Positions 24,400 through 33,043 of a stretch of 43,512 nt of DNA are shown here, one piece after another; positions within the stretch are counted from its first letter, which is position 1, and each line of letters begins with the position of its first letter. A program made the translations under genes and the position numbers. Below the pieces are notes generated by a model. The model saw only the letters and a list, made by a program, of their open reading frames with translations. It searched no databases and was not told the origin of the DNA. The stretch spans positions 1 through 43,512 of the forward strand of contig DAOUQF010000031.1 in NCBI GenBank assembly GCA_030625815.1, read 5' to 3'. This DNA comes from Eubacteriales bacterium (GTDB taxonomy: Bacteria > Bacillota > Clostridia > Tissierellales > GPF-1).

Positions 24400-25650
24400 C
24401 TATCCAAACAGACTAAATATTTTGTAGATTATATACGGTACCAAATGGGCGCCTTCATCCAAAGATGAAATCAAACTTGTGCCCTCAGGAATCGGGAATT
24501 GCACGTCCCGTGCGATCAACGTTGTAATCTCAGCCAAATCCGTTGCAATCAACAGAATCAATGCCATAAAGATGGTTCCTGTTACAACACCGCGGAATAC
24601 ATTACCCCGTGATGGCGCAACCGCCCAGATCATCAAGATCGGAATCAATCCCAAATCTGTAAATGGCAATACACGGTTTCCCGGCAAGATTGCCGCAAGA
24701 ATCAAGGTAATTGGAATCAAGATCAAACCCGTTGAGATAACGGAAGGATGACCAATGGCTGTTGCCGCATCGATTCCAATAAATACTTCTTTACCCGGGA
24801 ATCGCTTGTTGATAAAATCTCGTGCACTTTCAGACAAAGGCATCAAGCCTTCCATCAAGACACGTACCATTCTTGGCATCAAGAACATAACCGCTGACAT
24901 ATTAACACCCAGCATCAAAATGCCTGACGCGTCATATCCAGCCAATGCGCCAATACCCATGCCCAATAACAGACCCATGATCATCGGCTCTCCGAAGAGA
25001 CCAAATTTCTTTTGAATCCCTTCCGGCTTAATAACAATCTTGTTGATCACTGGAATGCGATCGATAATCTTGTCGATCAAGATCCCCAATGGCGCCCACG
25101 ATACCGTTTCTGTATGCGGCAAAGAGATGCCCGGCATTCCAAAGAACTCGGCAACATACGGTTGCGTATAATCTGCAAGTTTCATAATAATGACAAAACA
25201 AATGAGTGAAGCCAATACACCCAATGCCACGCTGTCCGTTACATACATCACCAACGCGCCAGTAAAGATAAAATGCCAGTAGTTCCAAATATCCACGTTC
25301 ATGGTTTTGGTCCAATTCAATGCCAGCATAATAATGTTCAAACCAAAACATGCGGCAAAAACTATGGGAACAATGCTGGTCCCGAAGCTAATGGATGCGG
25401 AGATTGGCCAGCCGACATCCATAACATCCAGCTTCAGTCCCCAATTTTGCACCATCGCTTGGGTTGCTGGAGAAAGGTTTGAAACCAGCATCCCAACGAT
25501 CATGAAAATTGCTGCAAATCCAATTCCGACGGTTAAACCGGAACGAAATGCCTTCGATAACTTCTGTCCAAAAATAAGACCTAAGATGGTAACGACGATG
25601 GGCATCATAATGGTTGCCCCTAAATCAAGAATAAATTGAATAAACGCCAT
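24400..25650 (-). CDS. PTS EIIC component, galactitol (GatC) family
   Basis: A 416-residue membrane permease of the galactitol-type PTS, with about 10-12 hydrophobic segments. It carries substrate in while EIIB phosphorylates it. Family signs are the N-terminal LGATIMMPIVVTILGLIFG, GWPISASISFGTSIVPI, FGLFGEPMIMGLLLGMGIG and IDAATAIGHPSVISTGLILI. Length fits GatC (about 420-450). GAGGG lies before the ATG. It is separated by about 20 bp from EIIB and by 71 bp from the aldolase in one leftward operon. The substrate is probably a hexitol, pentitol or ketose whose phosphate suits the class II aldolase. Confidence 0.88.
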   Translation of the reverse strand: MAFIQFILDLGATIMMPIVVTILGLIFGQKLSKAFRSGLTVGIGFAAIFMIVGMLVSNLSPATQAMVQNWGLKLDVMDVGWPISASISFGTSIVPIVFAACFGLNIIMLALNWTKTMNVDIWNYWHFIFTGALVMYVTDSVALGVLASLICFVIIMKLADYTQPYVAEFFGMPGISLPHTETVSWAPLGILIDKIIDRIPVINKIVIKPEGIQKKFGLFGEPMIMGLLLGMGIGALAGYDASGILMLGVNMSAVMFLMPRMVRVLMEGLMPLSESARDFINKRFPGKEVFIGIDAATAIGHPSVISTGLILIPITLILAAILPGNRVLPFTDLGLIPILMIWAVAPSRGNVFRGVVTGTIFMALILLIATDLAEITTLIARDVQFPIPEGTSLISSLDEGAHLVPYIIYKIFSLFG

Positions 25651-25671
25651 AATTTCCCTCCCTACTTTCTT

Positions 25672-25974
25672 CTATTCCACGCTCTTTAAGTAATCTGCAA
25701 TCTCATCGGCTAACTTATCCATCCCAACGCCTGTGATAAAGGCAAGCCCACGAATTTTTTTCACTGTGTTTCCAACATCTTCTCCCAAGATCGTCGTATG
25801 TACGATCACGTCAGGTCGATAAACCAGTATTTTGGATTCCACCTCTGTTGCCTTGCACTCAATAACCTCGATGTTCAATCCTCGATCCAACAGCATTTCT
25901 TTGCATTTTTCAGACGCAACCGTTGATGTCGCAATTCCCGTACCGCAAACCGTTAATACCTTAAATGTACGCAT
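25672..25974 (-). CDS. PTS EIIB component, galactitol (GatB) family
   Basis: A 100-residue EIIB protein that passes phosphate from EIIA to the sugar. The start MRTFKVLTVCGTGIATSTV places the phosphorylated cysteine at residue 10 within the VCGTGxATS loop, as in GatB. The ATG at 25974 has AAAGGGG upstream; the longer reading from 26013 would run the protein through that ribosome site. Residues 46-66 (KILVYRPDVIVHTTILGED) form the second half of the usual Rossmann-like fold. It lies between EIIA and EIIC with short gaps. Confidence 0.88.
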   Translation of the reverse strand: MRTFKVLTVCGTGIATSTVASEKCKEMLLDRGLNIEVIECKATEVESKILVYRPDVIVHTTILGEDVGNTVKKIRGLAFITGVGMDKLADEIADYLKSVE

Positions 25975-26027
25975 TTTCCATTCCCCTTTCACATTTTTTT
26001 CGTTCTCGTTCAATCCCTATATATTGC

Positions 26028-26495
26028 TCAATCCATGCAAAGCTTTTGATTGATCAATTCAACAATTTCCTTTTGGTCCGCTTTGTAAATCCTTTTTAAC
26101 AATTCTTGATCTTGCACAACCTTCATCAATTGCGTCAACAATTTGATTTGCTCCCGTCCATCCTGCATCGCCAACATAAATACAATCTGCACATCCAATA
26201 GCTCTTCAGGATTTCCCATCTCAGCAAATTGAACCGGGTTTTGTAAGGTTGCAACTCCAATCATCGGCTTATTAACATGAATGGCATCCGTATGTGGAAT
26301 GGCGACACAATACTCTTGCAAGGGAAGCCCCGTAGAGAATACCTCTTCTCTAGCCAACACCGCATCCTTATACGTCTCCTTCACATACCCTTCTTTCTCC
26401 AATACATCCGCCATCAGCCTCATAATTGCTTCGCGGTCTGGCACATCCACCTGAATCCGTACAACCTCTTCTGCTAACGTAAACCCCTTATGCAT
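26028..26495 (-). CDS. PTS EIIA component, fructose/galactitol (GatA/NtrA) type
   Basis: A 155-residue EIIA domain. The phospho-accepting histidine is His68 in YCVAIPHTDA, and the following HVNKPMIGVATLQNPVQF and VFMLAMQDGREQIKLL are family-typical. It takes phosphate from HPr and hands it to EIIB. Its ATG lies 8 bp inside the end of the LevR-like activator gene and is preceded by GGGAGG, so the two are probably co-translated. Besides transport it may phosphorylate the PRD domains of the activator, as is known for LevR systems. Confidence 0.9.
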   Translation of the reverse strand: MHKGFTLAEEVVRIQVDVPDREAIMRLMADVLEKEGYVKETYKDAVLAREEVFSTGLPLQEYCVAIPHTDAIHVNKPMIGVATLQNPVQFAEMGNPEELLDVQIVFMLAMQDGREQIKLLTQLMKVVQDQELLKRIYKADQKEIVELINQKLCMD

Positions 26496-29442
26496 TTCGA
26501 ATAACCTCCCTTAATTCTTCAAAACTGCTGCATTCTTTGATCTTTTTCAGAACATATGGATCCGTTGTGATCTTGTACAGCTTCTTAAATTCTGCTTTGT
26601 AATACTCGTTTATCGCCATAAAGAATATGCAATCAACATAATCCTTATCATTCCATAAGATCGGCTCGTCCAAAGTAAGAATGCCAATCACTGATTTTTT
26701 TACATACTGCGGATCTCCATGAGGCACTGCAATCCCTCCGCCAAACAGGGTCGGTGTCAAGTCCTCGCGATCATATACAGACGCCTGAAAATCCTCGGTC
26801 ACATAGCCAAACTCGTGTAGGAGATTCGTCATCTTGTCAATACATTCCCGTTTTGACAGCATATTCGACTGAAGCACGGTTGTTGTTTCATGAATCAATT
26901 GATCGGCAAGCACGATTTGCGGGTTTATTTCCTGTCCGCTCTCCTGCTTTTGAAACCCTCCGTCACGAATATACTGGTTCAGAAGTGAAATTCCGCTTCC
27001 ATCCAAAATGAATCTCGCTTCGATAAATGGAACCTTTCGAATATCTGGATTGATGGTACCCACAATCGCAACAAGCGTATGAGTTTTTTCGATATTTTCC
27101 ACTCGTTGTGCAATCGACTTTTCTTCAATGGCACTCATCGTAATCACATCAATCTCTTCATGAATGGATTCGATCACTTCTTCGATGGCATCCGCCATGA
27201 TCTTAGCTGATCCTTCCCCCGTCAGACATACCGATACAATCACTTTTCTCTGTCGCGATTCCTGCTGCTTTTGCGCGATTCCCTTATCAACCAATTGACT
27301 GCCTTGAAGAGAATCTGCAATCTCATCAAGATTTGAATCGGGCATCAAAGCCTTTCTAACGGCTTCAATTACCATCATGGTATCGACTCGCGACACCGTT
27401 CTCGTTTTCATGGACAATTCTTTTCCGACAAGTTTCCCGAATCCAACAAGCGATCCCATATCCGACAAGAATAGAATGCCTTTCTCGCTGGCCATTTCCT
27501 TGGCGATTTGCATGGTGCGCTCCAAGGCTACGCTTGGCGCTTCATCCAAGGACATCTCCATGGCTCGCGCATGATCCACTCCCAACAATCGGTTTGCAAC
27601 CGTCGCCATTCCCTGAGCCACCTGCTCATGGCTCAACACCAAAATCCCCACCTGATTCTGCGGCATCATTTCCTTTGATGCAGATGCCTTTACATACATG
27701 GCGATAAATGCCACTTCATCCTCCGGAATCTCTATCGTTAATCGATCCCCCGCCAACTCTGCCATCTCCCTGGCTATCTGAAATTCCTTCGGATGCTGCA
27801 CCTTGATCTTTTCCAGTTTTGGATTTTTAATGGATTCATTCTGCACCAACCGATCATAGGAAGCCGCAAGGTGTGTTGCCAAGCAATAAAACAAGCTATC
27901 ATCGATATCCCGGTAATGCTCCTTGGCGATCAAAATCATTTGTTCAACCACTTCAATGATCTGTGGTCCCACAATCCGCTCCAAATCATTTTTCACAAGC
28001 TTGGATTTGTCTTTTCGGATTCGTTTTACAGATTGGTAGACCTGCGTTTCCAATTCATTTTCGATAATTCTATTGATAATTTCTTTATCGATCCCTTTGT
28101 ATTGCATTTCTTTGTACTTCTTCTCAATCGTCTTGTAAATCTCTCTCGGAAGCAGATACGGTGTATCAACTACACATTCAAGCATCTCTTCTTCTGAATT
28201 AAAAATACTCAGGTCCTCTGTGACAACCTCTTCAATTTCTTGTCGAAACAAATTCAGTTTCAACAGACCTTGCACCACAACATGCGGCAGTGCTGTCACA
28301 TCTATCTTGATTGTAGAATCGGGACGAGCAATTAGCTTAAGAAAGCTACGGGCACAAATCACTTGAATATCGGACAATATTTTCCCGATATTTCCAGTTG
28401 GTTCATAAAGAATCAATGCTTGCACCACATTTTTGGAGATCACAAGATTTGCATTCATTCGAGACGCCTCTTGCTTGAAGAACTTTTCAATGATCTTATA
28501 GCGTTCGACGAAAGGACGTTCCGCCAAACTTGGCAATTCGATAATCATCGGCAATCTTCGCCGAAAAGTCGCAAGGAGATTGGATTCTAAATTTTCGGTT
28601 GTCGCTGCAATCAAGAGAATTTGCGCATCCCGATAAAGATCGGTTTCACCCAAACGGCGAAATTTCCCCTTATCGATTAAATGAAAGAGAATCTCTTGCC
28701 CCTCTGGTGGAAGGCGATGGATTTCGTCTAAGAATAAGATTCCATGATTCGCTTTTTCAACCAAGCCCGCCTTATCTTCTGCTGCTCCTGTAAATGATCC
28801 CTTTTTATAACCATACAATTGCGACATCAATAATTGAGGATTATCTGCATAATCCGCGCAATTAAAGATAATAAACGGCGCATCTTTCGCCTTGGTTTTC
28901 GACTCGATGGCAAAGCGATACATGCATTCGGCCATTTGACTCTTTCCTACTCCGGTTGCACCGTAAATCAAGGTATGCAATCCATTGGATGGATAGAGAA
29001 TTGCCGCCTTCGCCAATTCCACCTGTGCTTTTAAGCTGCCGCTTGCCCCAATTAGCGATTCAAATGCCTGAACCTCTTTTTTGCGGTTGCTGCTTTTTGA
29101 TACAGTCGAATCAGGGTTTTCTTCTTCTCGATTTTCCTTCAAACTTTTTAAGATTCCCGCGACTCCATTTCGCGAGATTTGGTACCCCATCTCGTTTAAC
29201 AGACTCGTTACAACCCGTACAGAAGCAGTTGGATCTTCCCGCAAAATACTTTTCATCGCACTGATCAGTCCAGACTTTCTGCGTTCACGCGAATCTTCAA
29301 TGGCATTTTCGCCCCGAAGAATCGATACCTCACTGCGAGAAATTTGCAATTGCGTTGCGATCTCCTGATCCGTATACGGATTTTTAGGATCTTCCTCTTG
29401 AATCACTTGCATTAACGCATTAACCAAATTCTTCTTTTCCAT
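26488..29442 (-). CDS. LevR-type sigma-54 activator with PRD and PTS domains
   Basis: A 984-residue activator. In order it has an N-terminal winged-helix region (1 to about 100), AAA+ ATPase with YGATGVGKSQM (Lys167), the GSFTGA sigma-54 loop (215-220) and GILFLDEIHRL, a first PRD (about 430-550), a mannose-type EIIA-like segment (VGILVLSHEQVAQGMA, phospho-His candidate), a GatB-like EIIB (VIVSVCLTGEGSA, Cys in the active loop), and a C-terminal EIIA with GGGIAVPHGD. PRD histidines such as those in FYCLATHLAAS would read PTS phosphorylation. It is the first gene of its own sigma-54 operon. The start at 29442 is set by GGGAGAGGG upstream; starting at 29484 would translate the promoter itself. 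Confidence 0.9.
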   Translation of the reverse strand: MEKKNLVNALMQVIQEEDPKNPYTDQEIATQLQISRSEVSILRGENAIEDSRERRKSGLISAMKSILREDPTASVRVVTSLLNEMGYQISRNGVAGILKSLKENREEENPDSTVSKSSNRKKEVQAFESLIGASGSLKAQVELAKAAILYPSNGLHTLIYGATGVGKSQMAECMYRFAIESKTKAKDAPFIIFNCADYADNPQLLMSQLYGYKKGSFTGAAEDKAGLVEKANHGILFLDEIHRLPPEGQEILFHLIDKGKFRRLGETDLYRDAQILLIAATTENLESNLLATFRRRLPMIIELPSLAERPFVERYKIIEKFFKQEASRMNANLVISKNVVQALILYEPTGNIGKILSDIQVICARSFLKLIARPDSTIKIDVTALPHVVVQGLLKLNLFRQEIEEVVTEDLSIFNSEEEMLECVVDTPYLLPREIYKTIEKKYKEMQYKGIDKEIINRIIENELETQVYQSVKRIRKDKSKLVKNDLERIVGPQIIEVVEQMILIAKEHYRDIDDSLFYCLATHLAASYDRLVQNESIKNPKLEKIKVQHPKEFQIAREMAELAGDRLTIEIPEDEVAFIAMYVKASASKEMMPQNQVGILVLSHEQVAQGMATVANRLLGVDHARAMEMSLDEAPSVALERTMQIAKEMASEKGILFLSDMGSLVGFGKLVGKELSMKTRTVSRVDTMMVIEAVRKALMPDSNLDEIADSLQGSQLVDKGIAQKQQESRQRKVIVSVCLTGEGSAKIMADAIEEVIESIHEEIDVITMSAIEEKSIAQRVENIEKTHTLVAIVGTINPDIRKVPFIEARFILDGSGISLLNQYIRDGGFQKQESGQEINPQIVLADQLIHETTTVLQSNMLSKRECIDKMTNLLHEFGYVTEDFQASVYDREDLTPTLFGGGIAVPHGDPQYVKKSVIGILTLDEPILWNDKDYVDCIFFMAINEYYKAEFKKLYKITTDPYVLKKIKECSSFEELREVIRNA

Positions 29443-29467
29443 GATTCCCTCTCCCACTCTTTCTATT

Positions 29468-29483
29468 TGCAATTCCCGTGCCA
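29468..29483 (-). promoter_or_regulatory. Sigma-54 (-24/-12) promoter of the PTS operon
   Basis: The minus strand reads TGGCACGGGAATTGCA, identical to the TGGCACR-N4-TTGCA consensus. Transcription would start near 29458, giving a leader of about 15 bases before the ATG at 29442. The activator encoded first in the operon is the natural user, so the operon is probably autoregulated. Confidence 0.9.
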
Positions 29484-29601
29484 AAATCCCGTCACGATTT
29501 GTTTAGCATCAGCAATTCACCCTCAAAGGATTGAAAAACCTAGCTTAAAAAAATCATTGCAGACTATTATTTCTGTTTTCAATCTCATTTTATCACACTA
29601 C

Positions 29602-29663
29602 GTGACACCAAAACATATTGTGACACCAAATGGGACTACGTTTTCATCAAACGTGACATGAAA
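29602..29663 (+). repeat. GTGACACCAAA repeats, candidate activator-binding sites
   Basis: On the plus strand GTGACACCAAA is at 29602 and 29620 and the related GTGACATGAAA at 29653. They are about 120-195 bp upstream of the sigma-54 promoter. This 361-bp gap (29443-29803) otherwise holds only the promoter and the flavoenzyme terminator. Confidence 0.5.
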
Positions 29664-29730
29664 TGATCGACAATCGAAGCTTTAGATCCTCATACCAAAC
29701 AAATTCGTCGTACAAATATTCAATAGCACA

Positions 29731-29760
29731 AAAAAAGATGCTGAAATCAGCATCTTTTTT
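29731..29760 (-). terminator. Terminator after the flavin reductase gene
   Basis: AAAAAAGATGCTGA pairs with TCAGCATCTTTTTT almost without a loop. Its minus-strand copy ends in seven T residues. It is 44 bp after the flavoprotein stop codon; T runs on both strands make it possibly bidirectional. Confidence 0.85.
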
Positions 29761-29803
29761 GTATCGATCAGTTCATCAGCAGCTATGCAACAAATGATCT
29801 TTA

Positions 29804-31639
29804 TTATTTTTCTAAAGCAACACTTTCGCCGGCAATCTTGCCGAACACCGCAATGTCAATCAATGCGTTTCCACCAAGACGGTTCGCGCCATGAATGCCG
29901 CCAGTTACTTCGCCTGCCGCATAGAATCCTGGGATTACATTGCCGTCCGCGTCCAATACTCTCGTTTCAGTATCAATCAGAATTCCACCCATGGTATGGT
30001 GAACAGTCGGTACGCGAGCACCCGCATAGAATGGAGGCGTATCGATCTTTTGATCGTACAGCGTTCTTCCAAATTCGTCTGTTCCGTTCTCAACACCTGC
30101 GTTGAAAGAATCAACAGCAGCTACCAAGTTCGCAGGGTCTACGCCGATTTGCGCCGCCAAGTCTTCCAAAGTGTCCGCTTTACATGCGCGTCCAGCTTCC
30201 ACCAGGTCGTCAATCACTTCATTGAAGTTGTTTCGAGTCTGTCCATCTGGATAAGAATGCTTGTCCAAAACAATCCACATATGTGTATCAGACTGCTCCA
30301 AGAGCGCGGCTGTCATAACATCGCGACGAGCACCTTCGTTGACAAAACGATTGCCTTGATCATTGACGAAGATTCGGTTTTCAACACCTTGCTCGATATT
30401 CCCAAGCAGACTTCCTGTTTTCGGATCGCCCATTGGTAACAATTGAATGGCTTCCATGCCAACCAAATTCGCGCCAATCTCTTCTGCCATGACAATACCA
30501 TCGCCCGTTGCACCTGGATGGTTGGTTGTATTCAATGTGCTCAAATCATTCCAAATCGTGTTGTACGCTACACGCATTTCAACATTCGCACCGAAACCGC
30601 CAGTTGCCATCACAACACCTTTTGATGCATGTACAATAATCTCTTTCTCTTTGCCGTCAGCTTTTACGCCAATCACACGGCCATCTTCCATCATAATTTC
30701 GAATACATCCGCATTCAATAAAACTTGAATGTCTTCTGAATGTTCATTAATATATCTCTCATATGTATCAATGTATCCAGTTCCCAATGGCATAACTGGT
30801 TTATGCGCGCGTGGCCACATTCCGCCCAGAACTGTAAATACATGATCCTTGAACTCCATGCCCATGCTTTCCAGCCATTGCAATGTTGGGTATCCGTTCT
30901 CAACCAGCGTGCGAATCATGACCGGATTGCCTTCTTCGTCGCCGCCTTCATATGTTTGTTGGAAGTGAAGATCAATGGAATCTTCAATGCCAAGAGGTTC
31001 TTGACGGCTTGGATCCACACAGTTGAATGCCGATCCTGACATAATTGTGTTTCCGCCCATTTTTGGCATTTTTTCCAACACGATAACTTTAGCACCGTTT
31101 TGGTGTGCCGATACGGCTGTAGCCAATCCCGCTCCGCCAGCACCGACTACAAGAACTTCCGTCTCATATTCTACGACTTCTTTTGACGCGCCTGTTTCAT
31201 CATCTGCCACTTCCTCTTTATAAGAAAGCGCTTCAATATCCGCGCCCGCCTCTGTAAGAGCAAGGGTTACCGCTTCAAGAATCCCTTCGCTTGAGAATGT
31301 AGCACCCGCAACCATATCAACCGCCAATGTCTGGCCATCAATAATCGCTTGTGGGATTTGTTCAAAAGCCGCATCGGAAATTCCAGGACTCTCCTTATGC
31401 TCAATTGCATTGATTGCTGTAATCGCATTCCCATCCACAACAACTTCCATGGTGATATCACCATTAATTCCTGCTGCTGTCCCCGTGTATGTTCCCAGTG
31501 TAAACAATGTTTCCTCTACAACTGCCTCTGGTGCAGTTGGTTCTGCCGCGCTTGAAGATGAACATCCTGCCACAGACATCACCATTGCAAGGCACAACAA
31601 AATACTGAGCATTTTTTTGAAACCATTCGTTTTTTTCAC
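29804..31639 (-). CDS. Extracellular FMN/FAD flavoprotein reductase lipoprotein (fumarate-reductase-like)
   Basis: A 611-residue lipoprotein. The start is GTG at 31639 with GGAGGGG upstream. A basic N-terminus, hydrophobic core and lipobox SVAGC (lipidated Cys26) anchor it outside the membrane. Residues about 45-130 are an FMN-binding domain ending in DMVAGATFSS, the covalent flavinylation-type site used by ApbE. FAD-binding follows with EVLVVGAGGAGLATAVSAH, EKMPKMGGNTIMSG and MATGGFG. The catalytic half has RFVNEGARRD and HHTMGGI, then AGEVTGGIHGANRLGGNALI. This is the fumarate/urocanate/enoate reductase family. No haem motif (CxxCH) is seen, so electrons should arrive by flavin. The acceptor is unknown. 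Confidence 0.85.
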   Translation of the reverse strand: MKKTNGFKKMLSILLCLAMVMSVAGCSSSSAAEPTAPEAVVEETLFTLGTYTGTAAGINGDITMEVVVDGNAITAINAIEHKESPGISDAAFEQIPQAIIDGQTLAVDMVAGATFSSEGILEAVTLALTEAGADIEALSYKEEVADDETGASKEVVEYETEVLVVGAGGAGLATAVSAHQNGAKVIVLEKMPKMGGNTIMSGSAFNCVDPSRQEPLGIEDSIDLHFQQTYEGGDEEGNPVMIRTLVENGYPTLQWLESMGMEFKDHVFTVLGGMWPRAHKPVMPLGTGYIDTYERYINEHSEDIQVLLNADVFEIMMEDGRVIGVKADGKEKEIIVHASKGVVMATGGFGANVEMRVAYNTIWNDLSTLNTTNHPGATGDGIVMAEEIGANLVGMEAIQLLPMGDPKTGSLLGNIEQGVENRIFVNDQGNRFVNEGARRDVMTAALLEQSDTHMWIVLDKHSYPDGQTRNNFNEVIDDLVEAGRACKADTLEDLAAQIGVDPANLVAAVDSFNAGVENGTDEFGRTLYDQKIDTPPFYAGARVPTVHHTMGGILIDTETRVLDADGNVIPGFYAAGEVTGGIHGANRLGGNALIDIAVFGKIAGESVALEK

Positions 31640-31683
31640 TTCTGCCCCTCCATATCAAGATTGTTATTTATTTGTCCAACACA

Positions 31684-31712
31684 AGGATACCACGATAAGT
31701 GAATTAATTCAA
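31684..31712 (-). promoter_or_regulatory. Candidate promoter of the flavoprotein gene
   Basis: On the minus strand TTGAAT (31712-31707) is followed by 17 bp and TATCCT (31689-31684), about 45 bp before the GTG start. The -35 lies within the tandem palindromes at 31700-31724. Confidence 0.45.
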
Positions 31713-31724
31713 TGAATATATTCA
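31700..31724. promoter_or_regulatory. Two 12-bp palindromes, candidate TetR operator
   Basis: TGAATTAATTCA (31700-31711) and TGAATATATTCA (31713-31724) are both perfect palindromes, their centres 13 bp apart. They overlap the flavoprotein promoter -35 and lie next to the tetR-type gene. Binding on the same face of DNA by two dimers would block the promoter. Confidence 0.6.
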
Positions 31725-31737
31725 TCGAAATTGTTAC

Positions 31738-31768
31738 AAAAAAAACAAAGCCTATAAATGACTTTGTT
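31738..31768 (-). terminator. Terminator after the TetR-type gene
   Basis: On the minus strand ACAAAGTC pairs with GGCTTTGT across a 7-base loop, then a run of T. It is 15 bp after the regulator stop codon, so regulator and flavoprotein are probably separate transcripts. Confidence 0.75.
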
Positions 31769-31782
31769 AAATTTTGCGCAAT

Positions 31783-32358
31783 TTAGTAAGTTTTCAATAC
31801 CCGTTTAATAAACGAAGTCATTTTTTCCACAAGATCAAAACCGCCATCCTTCAAGCACCAATCATACACGATACCCCGGGCAAGGACAAACAGATCGGCA
31901 ACCATATCATCCGAATCAACGGTCTTCATGATTTCCCCCGCTTCTTGACCCTTCACAATCACTTCGTTCAAGAGGTCCTGCATGCCTCTCTTTTTTGTAA
32001 AAAACTGATTCTCCGGGTTGTACAATTGCTTCAATGTTGTCATCCCAGTATTGATATTGTACTGGGCATAGTATCTGAAAAATACGATAACCGCTTCTTC
32101 CGCTTCCAAACCTTCCACTGCTTCCCGGACCGTCGTTTGGAAATATTCATCCCCTTTTTTAAAGATCAGTTCTAAAATCGCATTCTTTGATTTAAAGTAA
32201 TTGTAAAAGGTTCCGGTGGATACCCCTGCTTTATGACAAATATCCTCGATTCGAATATTTTCGTACCCGTCAGACTCCAACAAATCCAACGCGGTCTGAT
32301 AGATTTTCTCTTTTGTTTCCAATGCTTTCAGTTGACGATTTGTCATCGACAATCTCAT
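31783..32358 (-). CDS. TetR/AcrR-family repressor
   Basis: A 191-residue one-component regulator. The N-terminal DNA-binding domain is typical: ETKEKIYQTALDLLESDGYE, then IRIEDICHKAGVSTGTFYNYF with the recognition helix, then KSKNAILELIF. The C-terminal ligand domain (about 70-191) is family-variable and gives no ligand. The start at 32358 has AGGGAG upstream; the ATG at 32376 does not. It reads toward the flavoprotein gene, with tandem palindromes between the two that fit its operator, so it probably represses the reductase until a ligand, possibly the reductase's electron acceptor, appears. Confidence 0.9.
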   Translation of the reverse strand: MRLSMTNRQLKALETKEKIYQTALDLLESDGYENIRIEDICHKAGVSTGTFYNYFKSKNAILELIFKKGDEYFQTTVREAVEGLEAEEAVIVFFRYYAQYNINTGMTTLKQLYNPENQFFTKKRGMQDLLNEVIVKGQEAGEIMKTVDSDDMVADLFVLARGIVYDWCLKDGGFDLVEKMTSFIKRVLKTY

Positions 32359-32415
32359 GTACAGGACTCCCTTCATCCATTGCGCTTCCCAAAGAAGGCA
32401 ATCATCGTACCTATA

Positions 32416-32443
32416 ATTATAATCTATATTTCAGAATTGTAAA
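32416..32443 (-). promoter_or_regulatory. SigA promoter of the TetR-type gene
   Basis: On the minus strand TTTACA, 16 bp, then a perfect TATAAT about 57 bp before the regulator ATG. The flavoprotein-type palindromes are not repeated here. Confidence 0.6.
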
Positions 32444-32612
32444 ATGCCACTCAATTCACCGCTAGCTTTTATGATATTTCTTCCAATTATTACAACGCCT
32501 TCATAAACTTTCGGTACAGTTTTTGCATTTTGTTCGAATTTTCAGATATTTCTTTCCATAAGTGTTTTTCTGTTCTACACTAAAAGTAAGAAGAGCTGGA
32601 AAGGAGGTTCCC

Positions 32613-32918
32613 ATGCCAGACTATATCATTATGAAAATCAAAAAAGATACCAAAACCAATGAAGTCATTAAAATGAAAGTCCGCGAAGTGGAAATTCGCA
32701 ACAATCATGTGTACCGCGAAAAAAACGGTGGAAGATCCATCGAGTATACCCTGAATGAGGTGGTGCAGAAACTTTTAAATGGTGATCAATTCTATACCAT
32801 CGCCAAGGGAGAGAGCTCTGCATTCGCCAGAAAAATAGGAACCAAGATCGAATTCTTTATCCGCCCCCTTTCCAATGGGAAAGAACACACCATGGATGAA
32901 ATTCCAGAATACAAATAA
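32613..32918 (+). CDS. Small conserved-looking protein, DUF3892-like
   Basis: A 101-residue soluble protein starting MPDYIIMKIKKDTKTNEVIK, 5 bp after AAAGGAGG, with no membrane segment. It is rich in lysine and strand-forming residues and ends DEIPEYK. The layout (a beta-rich start, then an E-V-V helix, then a terminal D-E-(I/L)-P) recalls DUF3892 proteins, which have no known role; this match is weak. A terminator follows 12 bp after the stop, and it stands alone between the TetR gene and the exporter. The ATG at 32613 is preferred to a reading from 32562 that has no ribosome site. Confidence 0.65.
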   Translation: MPDYIIMKIKKDTKTNEVIKMKVREVEIRNNHVYREKNGGRSIEYTLNEVVQKLLNGDQFYTIAKGESSAFARKIGTKIEFFIRPLSNGKEHTMDEIPEYK

Positions 32919-32929
32919 ACTTCTCTACA

Positions 32930-32972
32930 AAAAAACATCGCAAGAATTTCCTCTCTTGCGGTGTTCTTTTTT
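32930..32972 (+). terminator. Terminator after the small protein gene
   Basis: AACATCGCAAGA pairs with TCTTGCGGTGTT (one G:T) around an 8-base loop, followed by CTTTTTT. Confidence 0.88.
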
Positions 32973-32999
32973 GTAATCCTTCTCATTTACTTAACCGCC

Positions 33000-33028
33000 T
33001 TGATTTTCAATGTTTGTTCTGATATATT
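33000..33028 (+). promoter_or_regulatory. SigA promoter of the ABC exporter operon
   Basis: TTGATT, 17 bp and TATATT, about 70 bp before the first permease start. Confidence 0.5.
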
Positions 33029-33043
33029 TAATTCCCTTTCATA

